Source: Streptomyces sp. ISL-36 (GTDB taxonomy: Bacteria > Actinomycetota > Actinomycetes > Streptomycetales > Streptomycetaceae). Taken from it: DNA of 64,000 nucleotides. The stretch lies in the NCBI RefSeq assembly GCF_018614205.1, contig NZ_JAGGOS010000068.1, positions 1-64,000 on the forward strand, given 5' to 3'. This document shows, in pieces, positions 16,580-25,483 of this stretch; position 1 is the stretch's first letter; each line of letters starts with the position of its first letter. The notes under the pieces are model-generated. The model had not been told where the DNA came from, searched no databases, and saw only the letters and a list, made by a program, of their open reading frames with translations. A program made the translations under genes and the position numbers.

Positions 16580-16659
16580 TTTCTTCCGTCCCACTTGTGG
16601 GGAGGAACCGCGGATGGATACGGTGTCGTGACGCGAGGTTCTCCTGTGGAGGAAGAGGA

Positions 16660-18066
16660 ATGACGGAAATTCTTGTGCAGGACGTGACCGGTGGGGGGAT
16701 ATCCACCGCTGCTCCGGTGACTCAGCACCCTGCCTGGCCCGAGCTCAAGAATGCCGTGGAGGAGATCCGTCCCTGGCAGAGCAAGGACGGGTCCATCGAC
16801 TTCGAGGCCGAGGGCGCCCCCTCCCGCGCCCTGGTCGAGCTCACGGTCGACCGGATCGTGGCCGCGGTGGAGCAGCTCTCCCCGCTGCTCCCGCACGACG
16901 CCGCGTACCACCGCGCGCTCGTCGCCGACCTGCGCAAGTGGGTCGAGAGCGGGTTCGAGGTGCCGGACTTCCTGGACTCCCTGCTGGCCTTCCAGCCGGC
17001 CGCCGACCGCGTGGACGGGCTCCAGCACCTGGCGCTCTTCCCGATGTACACGCAGAACGGCAACCCGGACCGCAACCTCGAAGCCGTCGTGCTGCGCATG
17101 GTCTGGCCGGAGTGGCTCTCCGAGCTGGAGCGCACCCGCTACGACAACCCGCTGTTCTGCGGCATCACCTTCGAGGACTTCACCGCCGGGTACGACACCA
17201 ACTCGGCCGTCCTCTTCCCCGAGACGATCGCCGTGCGCGAGGCCCCCGAGCGCTTCACCTGGGGCGGCATCTTCTGCGACCGCGAGGCCGCCCGCTTCCG
17301 CAAGGTCACCGAGGCCGCCATCGACATCCTCGGCATCGAGCTGCCCGACGACATCGCCGCCATGGTCGAGGACCAGAAGCGCTGCGAGTCCGCCTTCGTG
17401 CTCTGGGACATGGTCCACGACCGCACCCACAGCCACGGCGACCTGCCGTTCGACCCCTTCATGATCAAGCAGCGCCAGCCGTTCTGGATGTACGGCCTGG
17501 AGGAGCTGCGCTGTGACCTCACCGCCTTCAAGGAGGCCGTGAAGCTGGAGGCCGAGGGCAACGCCCACGGCCGTGACGTGCAGTACGCCGTCCTCTTCGA
17601 CCGGATGTTCCGCTTCCCGGTCACCGGCGACCGCAACCGCAACTACGACGGTCTGGGCGGCCAGCTGCTCTTCGCGTACCTCCACCAGCACGACGTGGTG
17701 CGCTGGACGGACAACACGCTCAAGATCGACTGGCAGCGCGCCCCCGAGGTCACCAACCAGCTCTGCGGCGAGATCGAGAAGCTGTACCGCGAGGGCATCG
17801 ACCGCCCCAAGCTGGTCCACTGGTTCAAGGCGTACGAACTCGTCTCCACCTACCTCGCCCCGCACCCCGGCTCGCGCTGGGCCAAGGGCCCCGACGCCCT
17901 GGACCTGACGCAGCCGCCCCGCAAGCTCGTCGACGACGTGCTTCCGGACGAATTTCCGCTCAGCATGTTCTATGAGGCCCTGTCCAAGAAGCTCAAGGGC
18001 GTGATCGCCGCGACCAAGGGCATCACCGCCGCGAACGCTTCCCGGACCGAGCAGGCTGCCGCGTGA
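16660..18066 (+). CDS. DUF6421 protein, first gene of a three-gene operon
   Basis: This 468-residue soluble protein is of the uncharacterised actinomycete family DUF6421. ATG 16660 follows GGAGGAAGAG, a strong ribosome site. Distinct stretches include FPMYTQNGNPDRNLE, the acidic-aromatic part FCGITFEDFTAGYDTNSAVL, and a cluster of potential metal ligands, HDRTHSHGD (His253, Asp254, His257, His259), followed later by FAYLHQHDVV. The histidine cluster suggests, but does not prove, a metalloenzyme. The next gene starts close by, with a GTG overlapping this stop and an ATG 27 bases further on. The operon then encodes a dehydrogenase and a threonine-aldolase-like lyase, so a role in beta-hydroxy amino acid metabolism is an inference from context. 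Confidence 0.8.
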   Translation: MTEILVQDVTGGGISTAAPVTQHPAWPELKNAVEEIRPWQSKDGSIDFEAEGAPSRALVELTVDRIVAAVEQLSPLLPHDAAYHRALVADLRKWVESGFEVPDFLDSLLAFQPAADRVDGLQHLALFPMYTQNGNPDRNLEAVVLRMVWPEWLSELERTRYDNPLFCGITFEDFTAGYDTNSAVLFPETIAVREAPERFTWGGIFCDREAARFRKVTEAAIDILGIELPDDIAAMVEDQKRCESAFVLWDMVHDRTHSHGDLPFDPFMIKQRQPFWMYGLEELRCDLTAFKEAVKLEAEGNAHGRDVQYAVLFDRMFRFPVTGDRNRNYDGLGGQLLFAYLHQHDVVRWTDNTLKIDWQRAPEVTNQLCGEIEKLYREGIDRPKLVHWFKAYELVSTYLAPHPGSRWAKGPDALDLTQPPRKLVDDVLPDEFPLSMFYEALSKKLKGVIAATKGITAANASRTEQAAA

Positions 18067-18092
18067 ACCCAGTTTCGGAGGAGGCGACGACC

Positions 18093-18851
18093 ATGAACGG
18101 CAACGGGAACGGCGGTCAGCTGGAGGGTGCCGTCATCGCGGTCGCGGGAGCGGCCGGCCCGGCGGGCCGGGCGGCGCTCATGCGCCTGGCCGAGGCCGGC
18201 GCCGTCGTCGTCGCCTCGGACGCCGACCCCGCGCGCCTGGCCGAGGCGGTCGACGCCGCCCGGTACGCGCACGGCGGGGCCACGGTCGTCGGTGACACGG
18301 TCGACCTCTTCGACGTCGGGGCCGCACGCGAGTGGGCGGACAAGACGGAGAAGGAGTTCGGCCGGATCGACGGGCTCGTCCATCTCGTCGGCGGCTGGCG
18401 CGGCAGCGCCTCCTTCGCCGAGACGGACCTCGCCGACTGGGCCTTCCTCGAGAAGCTGCTGATCCGTACGGTCCAGTCGACCTCGCTCGCCTTCCACGAG
18501 CCGCTGATGCGCAGCGACCGCGGCCGATACATCCTCATCAGCGCGGCGGGCGCCTCCAAGCCGACCGCCGGCAACGCGGCCTACGCCGCGGCCAAGGCGG
18601 CGGCCGAGGCGTGGACCCTCGCGCTCGGTGACGACTTCCGCAAGCTGGGGGGCGAGGACGGTCCCAAGGCGGCGGCTGCCATCCTGGTGATCAAGGCACT
18701 GGTGCACGACGCCATGCGCGCCGAGCGCCCGAATGCGAAGTTCGCGGGCTTCACCGACGTCAAGGACCTGGCAGATGCCATCGCCGGCGTCTGGGACCGG
18801 CCCGCACAGGAAGTGAATGGACAGCGTCTGTGGCTGACCCCCAAGCCGTGA
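18093..18851 (+). CDS. Short-chain dehydrogenase/reductase
   Basis: It is an NAD(P)-dependent oxidoreductase of 252 residues. The cofactor loop reads AGAAGPAGRA in place of the usual TGxxxGxG, LVGGW stands where NAG usually occurs, and the catalytic set is ISAAGAS with YAAAK. I choose ATG 18093, eight bases behind GGAGGAGG, although a GTG at 18063 overlaps the DUF6421 stop. The gene lies between DUF6421 and the threonine aldolase gene, and its end overlaps the latter by 22 bases. Some SDR enzymes oxidise 3-hydroxy amino acids; this is a possibility here only because of the neighbour. Confidence 0.88.
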   Translation: MNGNGNGGQLEGAVIAVAGAAGPAGRAALMRLAEAGAVVVASDADPARLAEAVDAARYAHGGATVVGDTVDLFDVGAAREWADKTEKEFGRIDGLVHLVGGWRGSASFAETDLADWAFLEKLLIRTVQSTSLAFHEPLMRSDRGRYILISAAGASKPTAGNAAYAAAKAAAEAWTLALGDDFRKLGGEDGPKAAAAILVIKALVHDAMRAERPNAKFAGFTDVKDLADAIAGVWDRPAQEVNGQRLWLTPKP

Positions 18852-19927
18852 CCCCGGCACTGCCCTCCAGGACCGACGCGCGTCGTCACCACGACCCGTC
18901 GGTCCGGGGCTTCGCCAGCGACAACTACGCCGGCGCCCACCCGGAGGTGCTCGCGGCGATCGCGCTCGCCAACGGCGGTCATCAGATCGCCTACGGCGAG
19001 GACGACTACACCGAGCACCTCCAGCGCATCATCCACAGCCACTTCGGCCCCGGCGCCGAGGCCTTCCCGGTCTTCAACGGCACGGGGGCGAACGTCACCG
19101 CCCTGCAGGCGCTGACCGACCGCTGGGGTGCGGTGATCTGCGCCGAGTCCGCGCACATCAACGTGGACGAGGGCGGTGCGCCCGAGCGTATGGGCGGCCT
19201 GAAGCTGCTCACCGTACCGACGCCGGACGGCAAGCTCACCCCGGAGCTCATCGACCGCCAGGCGTGGGGCTGGGAGGACGAGCACCGGGCCATGCCGCAG
19301 GTCGTCTCGATCACCCAGAACACCGAGCTGGGCACGGTCTACACCGTGGACGAGATCCGGGCCATCGTCGAGCACGCCCACTCCAAGGGCATGAAGGTCC
19401 ACCTCGACGGAGCCCGGATAGCCAACGCCGCCGCCTCGCTGGACGTCCCGATGCGGGCGTTCACCAACGCGGTGGGCGTGGACGTCATCTCCTACGGCGG
19501 CACCAAGAACGGCATGCTGTTCGGCGAGGCCGTGGTCGTCCTCGACCCGGACGCGGTCAGCCACATGAAGCACCTGCGCAAGCTGTCCATGCAGCTCGCG
19601 TCCAAGATGCGTTTCGTGTCGGTGCAGCTGGAGGCGCTGCTCGCCAAGGACCTGTGGCTCCGCAACGCCCGGCACGCCAACGCGATGGCGCAGCGCCTCG
19701 CGGCGGGCGTGCGCGCGGTGGACGGGGTGGAGATCCTCTACCCCGTACAGGCCAACGCGGTCTTCGCGCGGCTGCCGCACGAGGTCAGCACACGCCTGCA
19801 GAAGCGCTTCCGCTTCTACTTCTGGGACGAGGCCGCCGGCGACGTGCGCTGGATGTGCTCCTTCGACACCACGGAGGACGACGTCGACGCGTTCCTCCAG
19901 GCGCTCAAGGAAGAGATGGCACGCTGA
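18830..19927 (+). CDS. Threonine-aldolase-family PLP lyase
   Basis: A fold-type I PLP enzyme of the low-specificity threonine aldolase/beta-eliminating lyase family. It would split threonine or another beta-hydroxy amino acid into glycine and an aldehyde. Visible features are FASDNYAGAHPEVL at the N-terminus, VFNGTGANVTAL and AESAHINVDEGG at the cofactor phosphate, VHLDGARIANA with the Asp contacting the pyridine nitrogen, and SYGGTKNGML with the PLP lysine. The GTG at 18830 lies inside the end of the SDR gene, so translation is probably coupled. The protein has 365 residues. A perfect 15-base stem terminator follows. Confidence 0.9.
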   Translation: MADPQAVTPALPSRTDARRHHDPSVRGFASDNYAGAHPEVLAAIALANGGHQIAYGEDDYTEHLQRIIHSHFGPGAEAFPVFNGTGANVTALQALTDRWGAVICAESAHINVDEGGAPERMGGLKLLTVPTPDGKLTPELIDRQAWGWEDEHRAMPQVVSITQNTELGTVYTVDEIRAIVEHAHSKGMKVHLDGARIANAAASLDVPMRAFTNAVGVDVISYGGTKNGMLFGEAVVVLDPDAVSHMKHLRKLSMQLASKMRFVSVQLEALLAKDLWLRNARHANAMAQRLAAGVRAVDGVEILYPVQANAVFARLPHEVSTRLQKRFRFYFWDEAAGDVRWMCSFDTTEDDVDAFLQALKEEMAR

Positions 19928-19944
19928 CCAGTGCTTGCATAGCT

Positions 19945-19985
19945 ATGCGGCCGACCGGAAATCGATTGACTCCGGTCGGCCGCAT
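19945..19985 (+). terminator. Strong terminator after the DUF6421 operon
   Basis: A perfect 15-base stem (19945-19959 with 19971-19985) with an 11-base loop is followed by TTCT. Just before it, and overlapping its left arm, is the perfect 12-base palindrome GCATAGCTATGC (19937-19948), which could form an alternative small hairpin or bind a regulator. Confidence 0.88.
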
Positions 19986-19994
19986 TTCTACGCT
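19966..19994 (+). promoter_or_regulatory. Promoter of the transglutaminase gene, inside the terminator
   Basis: TTGACT (19966-19971) and TACGCT (19989-19994) are separated by exactly 17 bases, an excellent housekeeping-type promoter. The -35 box lies in the loop and right arm of the terminator. The expected start point near 20001 is only about two bases before the ATG at 20003, so the transcript would be essentially leaderless, in line with the missing ribosome site. Confidence 0.65.
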
Positions 19995-20002
19995 CATGGC
20001 CC

Positions 20003-20605
20003 ATGGAACTGATCCAGAAGGAACCAGAACTCTCCGCCTACCTCGCAGCGGACGGTGTCATCGATCATGAGCACCCGCTCGTGCGAGAGACCGCGGCGCG
20101 GCTGCGCGCCGACCATCCTGACGCATACTCATACGCGAAGGCGGCCTTCGAGTTCGTACGGGACACCATTCCGCACTCCTTCGACACCGGCGACACCCGA
20201 GTCACCTGGCGGGCCTCCGACGTCCTCGCCCAGCGCACCGGCATCTGCTACGCGAAGTCGCACGCGCTGGCCGCGCTGCTGCGCGCCCGGTCCATCCCGG
20301 CCGCGCTCTGCTATCAGCGGCTCACCGACGACGACGGATCGAACCCGGCCGTCCACGGGTTGATCGCCCTCAGGCTGCCCGGGGCGTCGGAATGGGCGCG
20401 GCAGGACGCCCGCGGGAACCTGCCCGGCGTGGTCGACGCCCAGTTCTCGCTCGACGAGGAGCGGTTGGCCTGGCCCGTTCGACCGGAGTTCACTGAAGTG
20501 GATTATCCGGTGCTCTATAGTGAACCGCATCCGGCCGTCCTGAATGCCCTGCAGTCGGCGCAGAACCGGTCGGAACTCTCGCGGGCCCTCCCGACCGAAC
20601 TCTGA
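20003..20605 (+). CDS. Transglutaminase-like cysteine protease-fold protein
   Basis: The papain-like catalytic triad of the transglutaminase-like family can be read: Cys in RTGICYAKSHALAALL, His in AVHGLIAL and Asp in LPGVVDAQFS. Bacterial members may be peptidases, cross-linking enzymes or inactive binders; which applies here is unknown. It is 200 residues with no signal peptide, so cytoplasmic. ATG 20003 has no ribosome site but stands right behind a very good promoter, pointing to leaderless translation. The B3/B4-domain gene follows after 13 bases, so the two are probably co-expressed. Confidence 0.87.
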   Translation: MELIQKEPELSAYLAADGVIDHEHPLVRETAARLRADHPDAYSYAKAAFEFVRDTIPHSFDTGDTRVTWRASDVLAQRTGICYAKSHALAALLRARSIPAALCYQRLTDDDGSNPAVHGLIALRLPGASEWARQDARGNLPGVVDAQFSLDEERLAWPVRPEFTEVDYPVLYSEPHPAVLNALQSAQNRSELSRALPTEL

Positions 20606-20618
20606 CGCAAGGACGACG

Positions 20619-21311
20619 ATGCCCCTCACCCTGACGGTGTCCGACGAGGTGCGTGCCCTCGTGCCCGGCTTCACCCACCTGGCCATCGAGGCCCACGGCC
20701 TGGTCAACGGGCCCAGCGACGAGGCCAGTTCGGCCCTGCTCGACGACGCGACCCGACGCCTCGCCGAGCGGCTCGACGGACAGGCGCCGGACAAGGACCC
20801 GCACGTCGCCGCCTGGCGCGCGGCCTACTCCGCGTTCGGGGCCAAGCCCTCCCGCACCCGCAACTCGGCGGAGGCGCTGGCCAAGCGCGCCCTGGCGGAC
20901 GGCGGACTGCCGCGGATCAACCGGCTCGTCGACGCCTACAACGCGATCAGCGTCGCCCATCTCATCCCGGTCGGCGGCGAGGACCTGGACAAGATCCAGG
21001 GCTCGATGAGGCTCGTCCGGGCCACCGGCGAGGAGTCGTTCGTGACCATGGTCGGTGGCGAGGAGACCGTCGAGCACCCCGAGCCGGGCGAGGTCATCTG
21101 GTGCGACGAGGCGGGCGTGACCTGCCGACGGTGGAACTGGCGCCAGGGTCCGCGCACCCGCATCGACGACGACACCGTCAACGCGATCTTCCTGCTGGAG
21201 TCGCTGACCCCCATGACCCGCGAGGAGCTCCTGGCGGCGGGCACGGAGCTCGCCGAGTCGCTGGAGAAGCTGAACCCCGGCGCCCGCGTCACCGTCGGCA
21301 CCCCGGAGTGA
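20619..21311 (+). CDS. Free-standing B3/B4 tRNA-editing-like domain protein
   Basis: The 230-residue protein matches the B3/B4 domain of the phenylalanyl-tRNA synthetase beta subunit, the part that clears tyrosine wrongly attached to tRNA-Phe. Recognisable parts are AWRAAYSAFGAKPSRTRNSAEAL, of which the core FGAKPSRTRNS is most typical, then LVDAYNAISVAHLIPVGGEDLD and the glycine-rich segment before the C-terminus. It lacks the other synthetase domains. Such proteins may edit mischarged tRNA in trans or have taken on another hydrolase role. ATG 20619 follows AAGGACG. It is the second gene of a pair with the transglutaminase-like protein. Confidence 0.85.
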   Translation: MPLTLTVSDEVRALVPGFTHLAIEAHGLVNGPSDEASSALLDDATRRLAERLDGQAPDKDPHVAAWRAAYSAFGAKPSRTRNSAEALAKRALADGGLPRINRLVDAYNAISVAHLIPVGGEDLDKIQGSMRLVRATGEESFVTMVGGEETVEHPEPGEVIWCDEAGVTCRRWNWRQGPRTRIDDDTVNAIFLLESLTPMTREELLAAGTELAESLEKLNPGARVTVGTPE

Positions 21312-21339
21312 GGTCGTGGGGCGCGGCGCGGCCGTGCCC

Positions 21340-21434
21340 CAGCCGGCCTCTATGGTCTCAGCCGGCCTCTGTGGTCTCAGTCAGCCACTGCGACGTCAGC
21401 CGGCTTCTGCGGTCTCAGCCGGCCTCTTTGACCT
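21340..21434. repeat. Five tandem copies of a 19-base unit between convergent genes
   Basis: Units begin at 21340, 21359, 21378, 21397 and 21416 and follow CAGCCGGCCTCTGTGGTCT with a few changes. The last unit includes the stop codon (21415-21417) and final codons of the acyltransferase gene on the minus strand. The array separates that gene from the convergent B3/B4 gene. Confidence 0.85.
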
Positions 21435-22137
21435 CGGCCGGAGTCGGCGCCGTACCTCCGAGGTGCGCGGGCACCCACCAGGTGTCGCTCGCGTCCTTGG
21501 GGCGTACGGGATAGGCGCGCTGGGCGGCCTCAAGCAGCTCCTGGACGCGCTCGCGCAGACGCCGGGTGATGGCGCCCGCGTACTGGTCGGCCGGGGCCTC
21601 CATCGGCTCGCCGACCCGGATCGTCACCGGGATGTGGCTGCGCTTGAAGTTCCGCGGCCGGCCCTTGGTCCACACGCGCTGTGTGCCCCAGAGCGCCATC
21701 GGGATGAGCGGCACACCGGCCTCCTGGGCGAGGCGCGCCGCACCCGACTTGAAGCTCTTCAGCGTGAACGACTGCGAGATGGTCGCCTCGGGGAAGACGC
21801 CGATGATCTCCCCGGCCTTCAGCGACTCCAGCGCGTGCTGGTAGGCGTGCTCGCCCTGGGAGCGGTCCACCGGGATGTGCTTCATGCCGCGCATCAGCGG
21901 GCCCGAGATCTTGTGCCGGAACACCGAGTCCTTGGCCATGAAGCGCACCAGACGCTTCTGCGGAAGCGCGGCCAGGCCTGTGAAGATGAAGTCCAGATAG
22001 CTGATGTGGTTGCTGACGAGCACCGCGCCGCCCGTCCGCGGGATGTGCTCCGAACCCTGGGTGTCGATCTTCAGGTCGAGCGCCTTGAACATGGTGCGTG
22101 CGGCGCCGATGACCGGCCGATAGACGAGTTCTGCCAT
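21415..22137 (-). CDS. 1-acylglycerol-3-phosphate acyltransferase (PlsC family)
   Basis: It should add a fatty acyl chain to lysophosphatidic acid or a related lipid at the inner face of the membrane. The catalytic HX4D motif is NHISYLD, followed by GMKHIPVDRSQG and FPEATIS, a variant of the usual FPEGT, with the third and fourth blocks also present. ATG 22137 lies downstream of an AAGGGG stretch and gives 240 residues, the normal size. It is a single gene facing the B3/B4 gene, with a 19-base tandem repeat at its 3' end. The Ala in FPEAT also occurs in other actinomycete members. Confidence 0.92.
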   Translation of the reverse strand: MAELVYRPVIGAARTMFKALDLKIDTQGSEHIPRTGGAVLVSNHISYLDFIFTGLAALPQKRLVRFMAKDSVFRHKISGPLMRGMKHIPVDRSQGEHAYQHALESLKAGEIIGVFPEATISQSFTLKSFKSGAARLAQEAGVPLIPMALWGTQRVWTKGRPRNFKRSHIPVTIRVGEPMEAPADQYAGAITRRLRERVQELLEAAQRAYPVRPKDASDTWWVPAHLGGTAPTPAEVKEAG

Positions 22138-22372
22138 CTGAGAGGGACCCCTTCTTCTGTGCCTGGGGAGGGTTCTCCCGGCGGAAGTTACGCAGCCGTA
22201 GGTTTTCGGCTTTGGGCAGATCGTGCCCCATGTGGGCCGTCGTGACCAGTCCTGACGGCTTCGTACGGGGAGATTCTCGTCACGCCCGGTGGTCGTGGCG
22301 GGAATCGAACGGTGCCGTGGGACGCTGCACGGGGCGGTAGGAGAGGACAGGGGCAGGACAGGGACAGCGGAC

Positions 22373-22693
22373 ATGGGTGGGCGGGCGGACATGGTGGGTG
22401 CCGGGGAGCTGGGCGCCCCGCTGGGGGAGCGGGCCACCCTGGTCCAGTTCTCGACCGCCTTCTGCCAGCCCTGCCGCGCCACGCGCCGGACGCTCGCCGA
22501 GGTCGCCGCCATGATCGAGGGCGTGGGACACGTCGAGATCGACGCGGAGGAGCGCCTGGATCTCGTGCGGAGGCTGGGCATCGCCCGTACCCCCACCGTC
22601 CTGGTCCTCGACCGCGCCGGGCGGATCGTCGTCCGGGCCGCGGGGCAGCCCCGCCGGGCGGATGTCATCGCGGCTCTCGGCCGGGCCGTCTGA
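22373..22693 (+). CDS. Thioredoxin-fold protein
   Basis: This small protein has the thioredoxin fold with an active CxxC in FSTAFCQPCRATRRTL, the strand VEIDAEERLDLVRRLGI, and the cis-proline in IARTPTVLVLD. It should reduce or exchange disulfides in the cytoplasm. The open frame starts at 22289, but the region before residue 30 is not thioredoxin-like, so I choose ATG 22373, giving 106 residues; ATG 22391 is also possible. It is on the same strand as the flavin reductase gene that begins 195 bases further on. Confidence 0.85.
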   Translation: MGGRADMVGAGELGAPLGERATLVQFSTAFCQPCRATRRTLAEVAAMIEGVGHVEIDAEERLDLVRRLGIARTPTVLVLDRAGRIVVRAAGQPRRADVIAALGRAV

Positions 22694-22887
22694 CGCGGTG
22701 ACACATCTCCCACATCCCGGGACGCGCTTGACTGCACCGGCCAACGATCGTCAGGCTGGCCGGGTGCCCCAAGAACTCCTTCTCCACGGGCGGGCCCACG
22801 TCGACCTGGCCCGCAACGCGAGCGCGCGCTGTCCGGGTGTCTGAGAAGCCCCGCACCGCCCTCACGACGCCCCAGAAGGACAATTCC

Positions 22888-23403
22888 ATGACGGTTTCGC
22901 CCGAGCTCCGTACCATCGACGCCCCGCGGCAGGCCTCTCCCGACCTCCTCCGCTCCGTCTTCCGGCAGCACGCCGCCGGGGTCGCGGTCATCACCGCCCA
23001 CGGGGAGCGCCCCGTCGGTTTCACCGCCACCTCCCTCAACTCCGTCGCCGCCGAGCCTCCCCTGGTCTCCTTCGGTGTGGGCACCACCTCCTCCAGCTGG
23101 CCCGTGGTGGCCGAGGCCGAGCACATAGGCGTCCACATACTCGGCGAGCACCAGCGGGAGCTCGCCGCCACGTTCGCCCGCAGCGGGGCCGACCGGTTCG
23201 GTGCCCCGACGCGCTGGAGCGTGGGCCCCGAGGGGGTGCCGGTGCTCGACGGCGTCCTCGCCTGGCTGGTCTGCCGTGTGGTGGCCCGGGTCCCGGCCGG
23301 GGACCATCGGATCGTGATCGCCGAGGTCGTCGCCGGGGACCCCGCCGGCGCGGGCCGGCCGCTCCTCTACCACCAGGGTCGTTTCACCGCTCTGCGCGAC
23401 TGA
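22888..23403 (+). CDS. Flavin reductase-like protein (FMN-binding split barrel)
   Basis: It belongs to the FlaRed family, which reduces free FMN or FAD with NAD(P)H to supply two-component monooxygenases. The signature parts are FRQHAAGVAVITAH, RPVGFTATSLNSVAAEPPLVSF with the flavin-contacting Ser/Thr residues, and GDHRIVIAEVVAG near the end. I choose ATG 22888 behind AGAAGGA; an in-frame GTG 51 bases earlier lacks support. It is 171 residues, a typical length. No monooxygenase stands next to it; the electron-transfer flavoprotein genes come next on the same strand after a promoter region. Confidence 0.88.
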   Translation: MTVSPELRTIDAPRQASPDLLRSVFRQHAAGVAVITAHGERPVGFTATSLNSVAAEPPLVSFGVGTTSSSWPVVAEAEHIGVHILGEHQRELAATFARSGADRFGAPTRWSVGPEGVPVLDGVLAWLVCRVVARVPAGDHRIVIAEVVAGDPAGAGRPLLYHQGRFTALRD

Positions 23404-23461
23404 GGACCCGGCCCGACCGCCTCGGCAGGGCGTTGGCAAGGTCACACGCCTGAGCGCTTGC

Positions 23462-23494
23462 TTACTGGTAACGGATTGGGTGTACTGGCGAGTA
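23462..23494. promoter_or_regulatory. Two inverted repeats upstream of etfB
   Basis: TTAC-TG-GTAA (23462-23471) and TACT-GGCG-AGTA (23483-23494) lie in the 198-base gap before etfB, the second touching TAATAT (23493-23498), a possible -10 box. Palindromes built on TTACT/AGTAA are what TetR-type regulators of fatty acid breakdown commonly bind, so control by a fatty acyl-responsive repressor is a reasonable guess. Confidence 0.45.
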
Positions 23495-23601
23495 ATATCT
23501 CGGTCGGGGCGTTGGTGCCCCGACCGGAAACCCGCCCTTCAGGCGCCTATGCTGCGAGCAACAAGGCAGCCCAGTAATGACGATGCAGTAGGAGAGCCGG
23601 C

Positions 23602-24387
23602 GTGAGCTTGAGGATCGTTGTCTGTGTGAAGTACGTGCCCGACGCCACCGGCGACCGGCACTTCGCCGATGACCTGACCGTCGACCGCGACGACGTCGAC
23701 GGCCTGCTGTCGGAGCTCGACGAGTACGCGGTCGAGCAGGCGCTGCAGATCGCCGAAGAGGCGGACGACGCCGAGGTCACCGTGCTCACGGTCGGCCCCG
23801 AGGACGCCAAGGACGCGCTGCGCAAGGCGCTGTCCATGGGTGCCGACAAGGCTGTCCACGTCGAGGACGACGACCTGCACGGCTCCGACGTCATGGGCAC
23901 CTCGCTGGTGCTCGCCAAGGCGATCGAGAAGACCGGCTACGACGTCGTCATCGCGGGTATGGCCTCCACCGACGGCACCATGGGCGTGCTGCCGGCGATC
24001 CTGGCCGAGCGTCTGGGCGTCCCGCAGGTCACGCTGCTGTCCGAGGTGAAGATCGAGGACGGCGTCGTGAAGGGCCGCCGTGACGGCGACACCGCCTCGG
24101 AGCAGCTGGAGGCGTCGCTCCCGGCCGTCGTGTCGGTGACCGACCAGTCGGGCGAGGCGCGCTACCCGTCCTTCAAGGGCATCATGGCCGCCAAGAAGAA
24201 GCCGGTGGAGTCCCTGGACCTCTCCGACCTCGAGATCGAGGCCGACGAAGTGGGCCTGGAGGGTGCCTGGACCGCGGTCGACTCGGCGGCGGAGCGTCCG
24301 GCCCGCACGGCCGGCACGATCGTCAAGGACGAGGGCGAGGGCGGCAAGCAGCTCGCCGAGTTCCTCGCGAGCCAGAAGTTCATCTAG
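23602..24387 (+). CDS. etfB: Electron transfer flavoprotein, beta subunit
   Basis: EtfB forms with EtfA the soluble carrier that takes electrons from acyl-CoA dehydrogenases and passes them to the quinone pool. Seen are the AMP-site region with IVVCVKYVPDATG at the N-terminus, LDEYAVEQALQI, VLTVGPEDAKDALRKALSMG and VIAGMASTDGTMGVLPAILA. The GTG at 23602 follows GGAG. It has 261 residues, as expected. etfA follows after 105 bases that contain a G/C-rich inverted repeat, so the two are probably one transcript with possible attenuation between them. Confidence 0.96.
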   Translation: MSLRIVVCVKYVPDATGDRHFADDLTVDRDDVDGLLSELDEYAVEQALQIAEEADDAEVTVLTVGPEDAKDALRKALSMGADKAVHVEDDDLHGSDVMGTSLVLAKAIEKTGYDVVIAGMASTDGTMGVLPAILAERLGVPQVTLLSEVKIEDGVVKGRRDGDTASEQLEASLPAVVSVTDQSGEARYPSFKGIMAAKKKPVESLDLSDLEIEADEVGLEGAWTAVDSAAERPARTAGTIVKDEGEGGKQLAEFLASQKFI

Positions 24388-24492
24388 CTGCTGGGGGTCC
24401 GGGGGTCGCCCCCCGGGCCAACACAGTATCTAAGGGCTCGCGCGAGCCGCTGAAGTCCGCCCCCTCTTTCGTTCGCAGGAGATTGAAGTCCC

Positions 24493-25467
<975 letters not shown>

Positions 25468-25483
25468 CCTGCGCTTCTGTCGC

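Larger units (their letters stand above)
16095..16659. other. 565-base region without a convincing gene
   Basis: Open frames here are short, biased by GC and without ribosome sites, so I call no gene. The region holds an imperfect tandem repeat (16309-16405) and a plausible promoter for the DUF6421 operon close to its right end. Confidence 0.6.

Noticed and set aside
16451..16663. A 70-codon plus-strand frame before DUF6421
   Set aside because: It has no ribosome site, covers the likely promoter of the DUF6421 operon and has no protein features.
21415..23445. Extension of the acyltransferase to 676 codons
   Set aside because: The upstream part is antisense to the thioredoxin and flavin reductase genes. 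The PlsC domain starts at ATG 22137 with normal family length.
24388..24492. Terminator between etfB and etfA
   Set aside because: A G/C-rich inverted repeat (about 24394-24420) is present, but the two subunits are needed in equal amounts and etfA has no convincing promoter of its own. I treat it at most as an attenuating or mRNA-stabilising hairpin.
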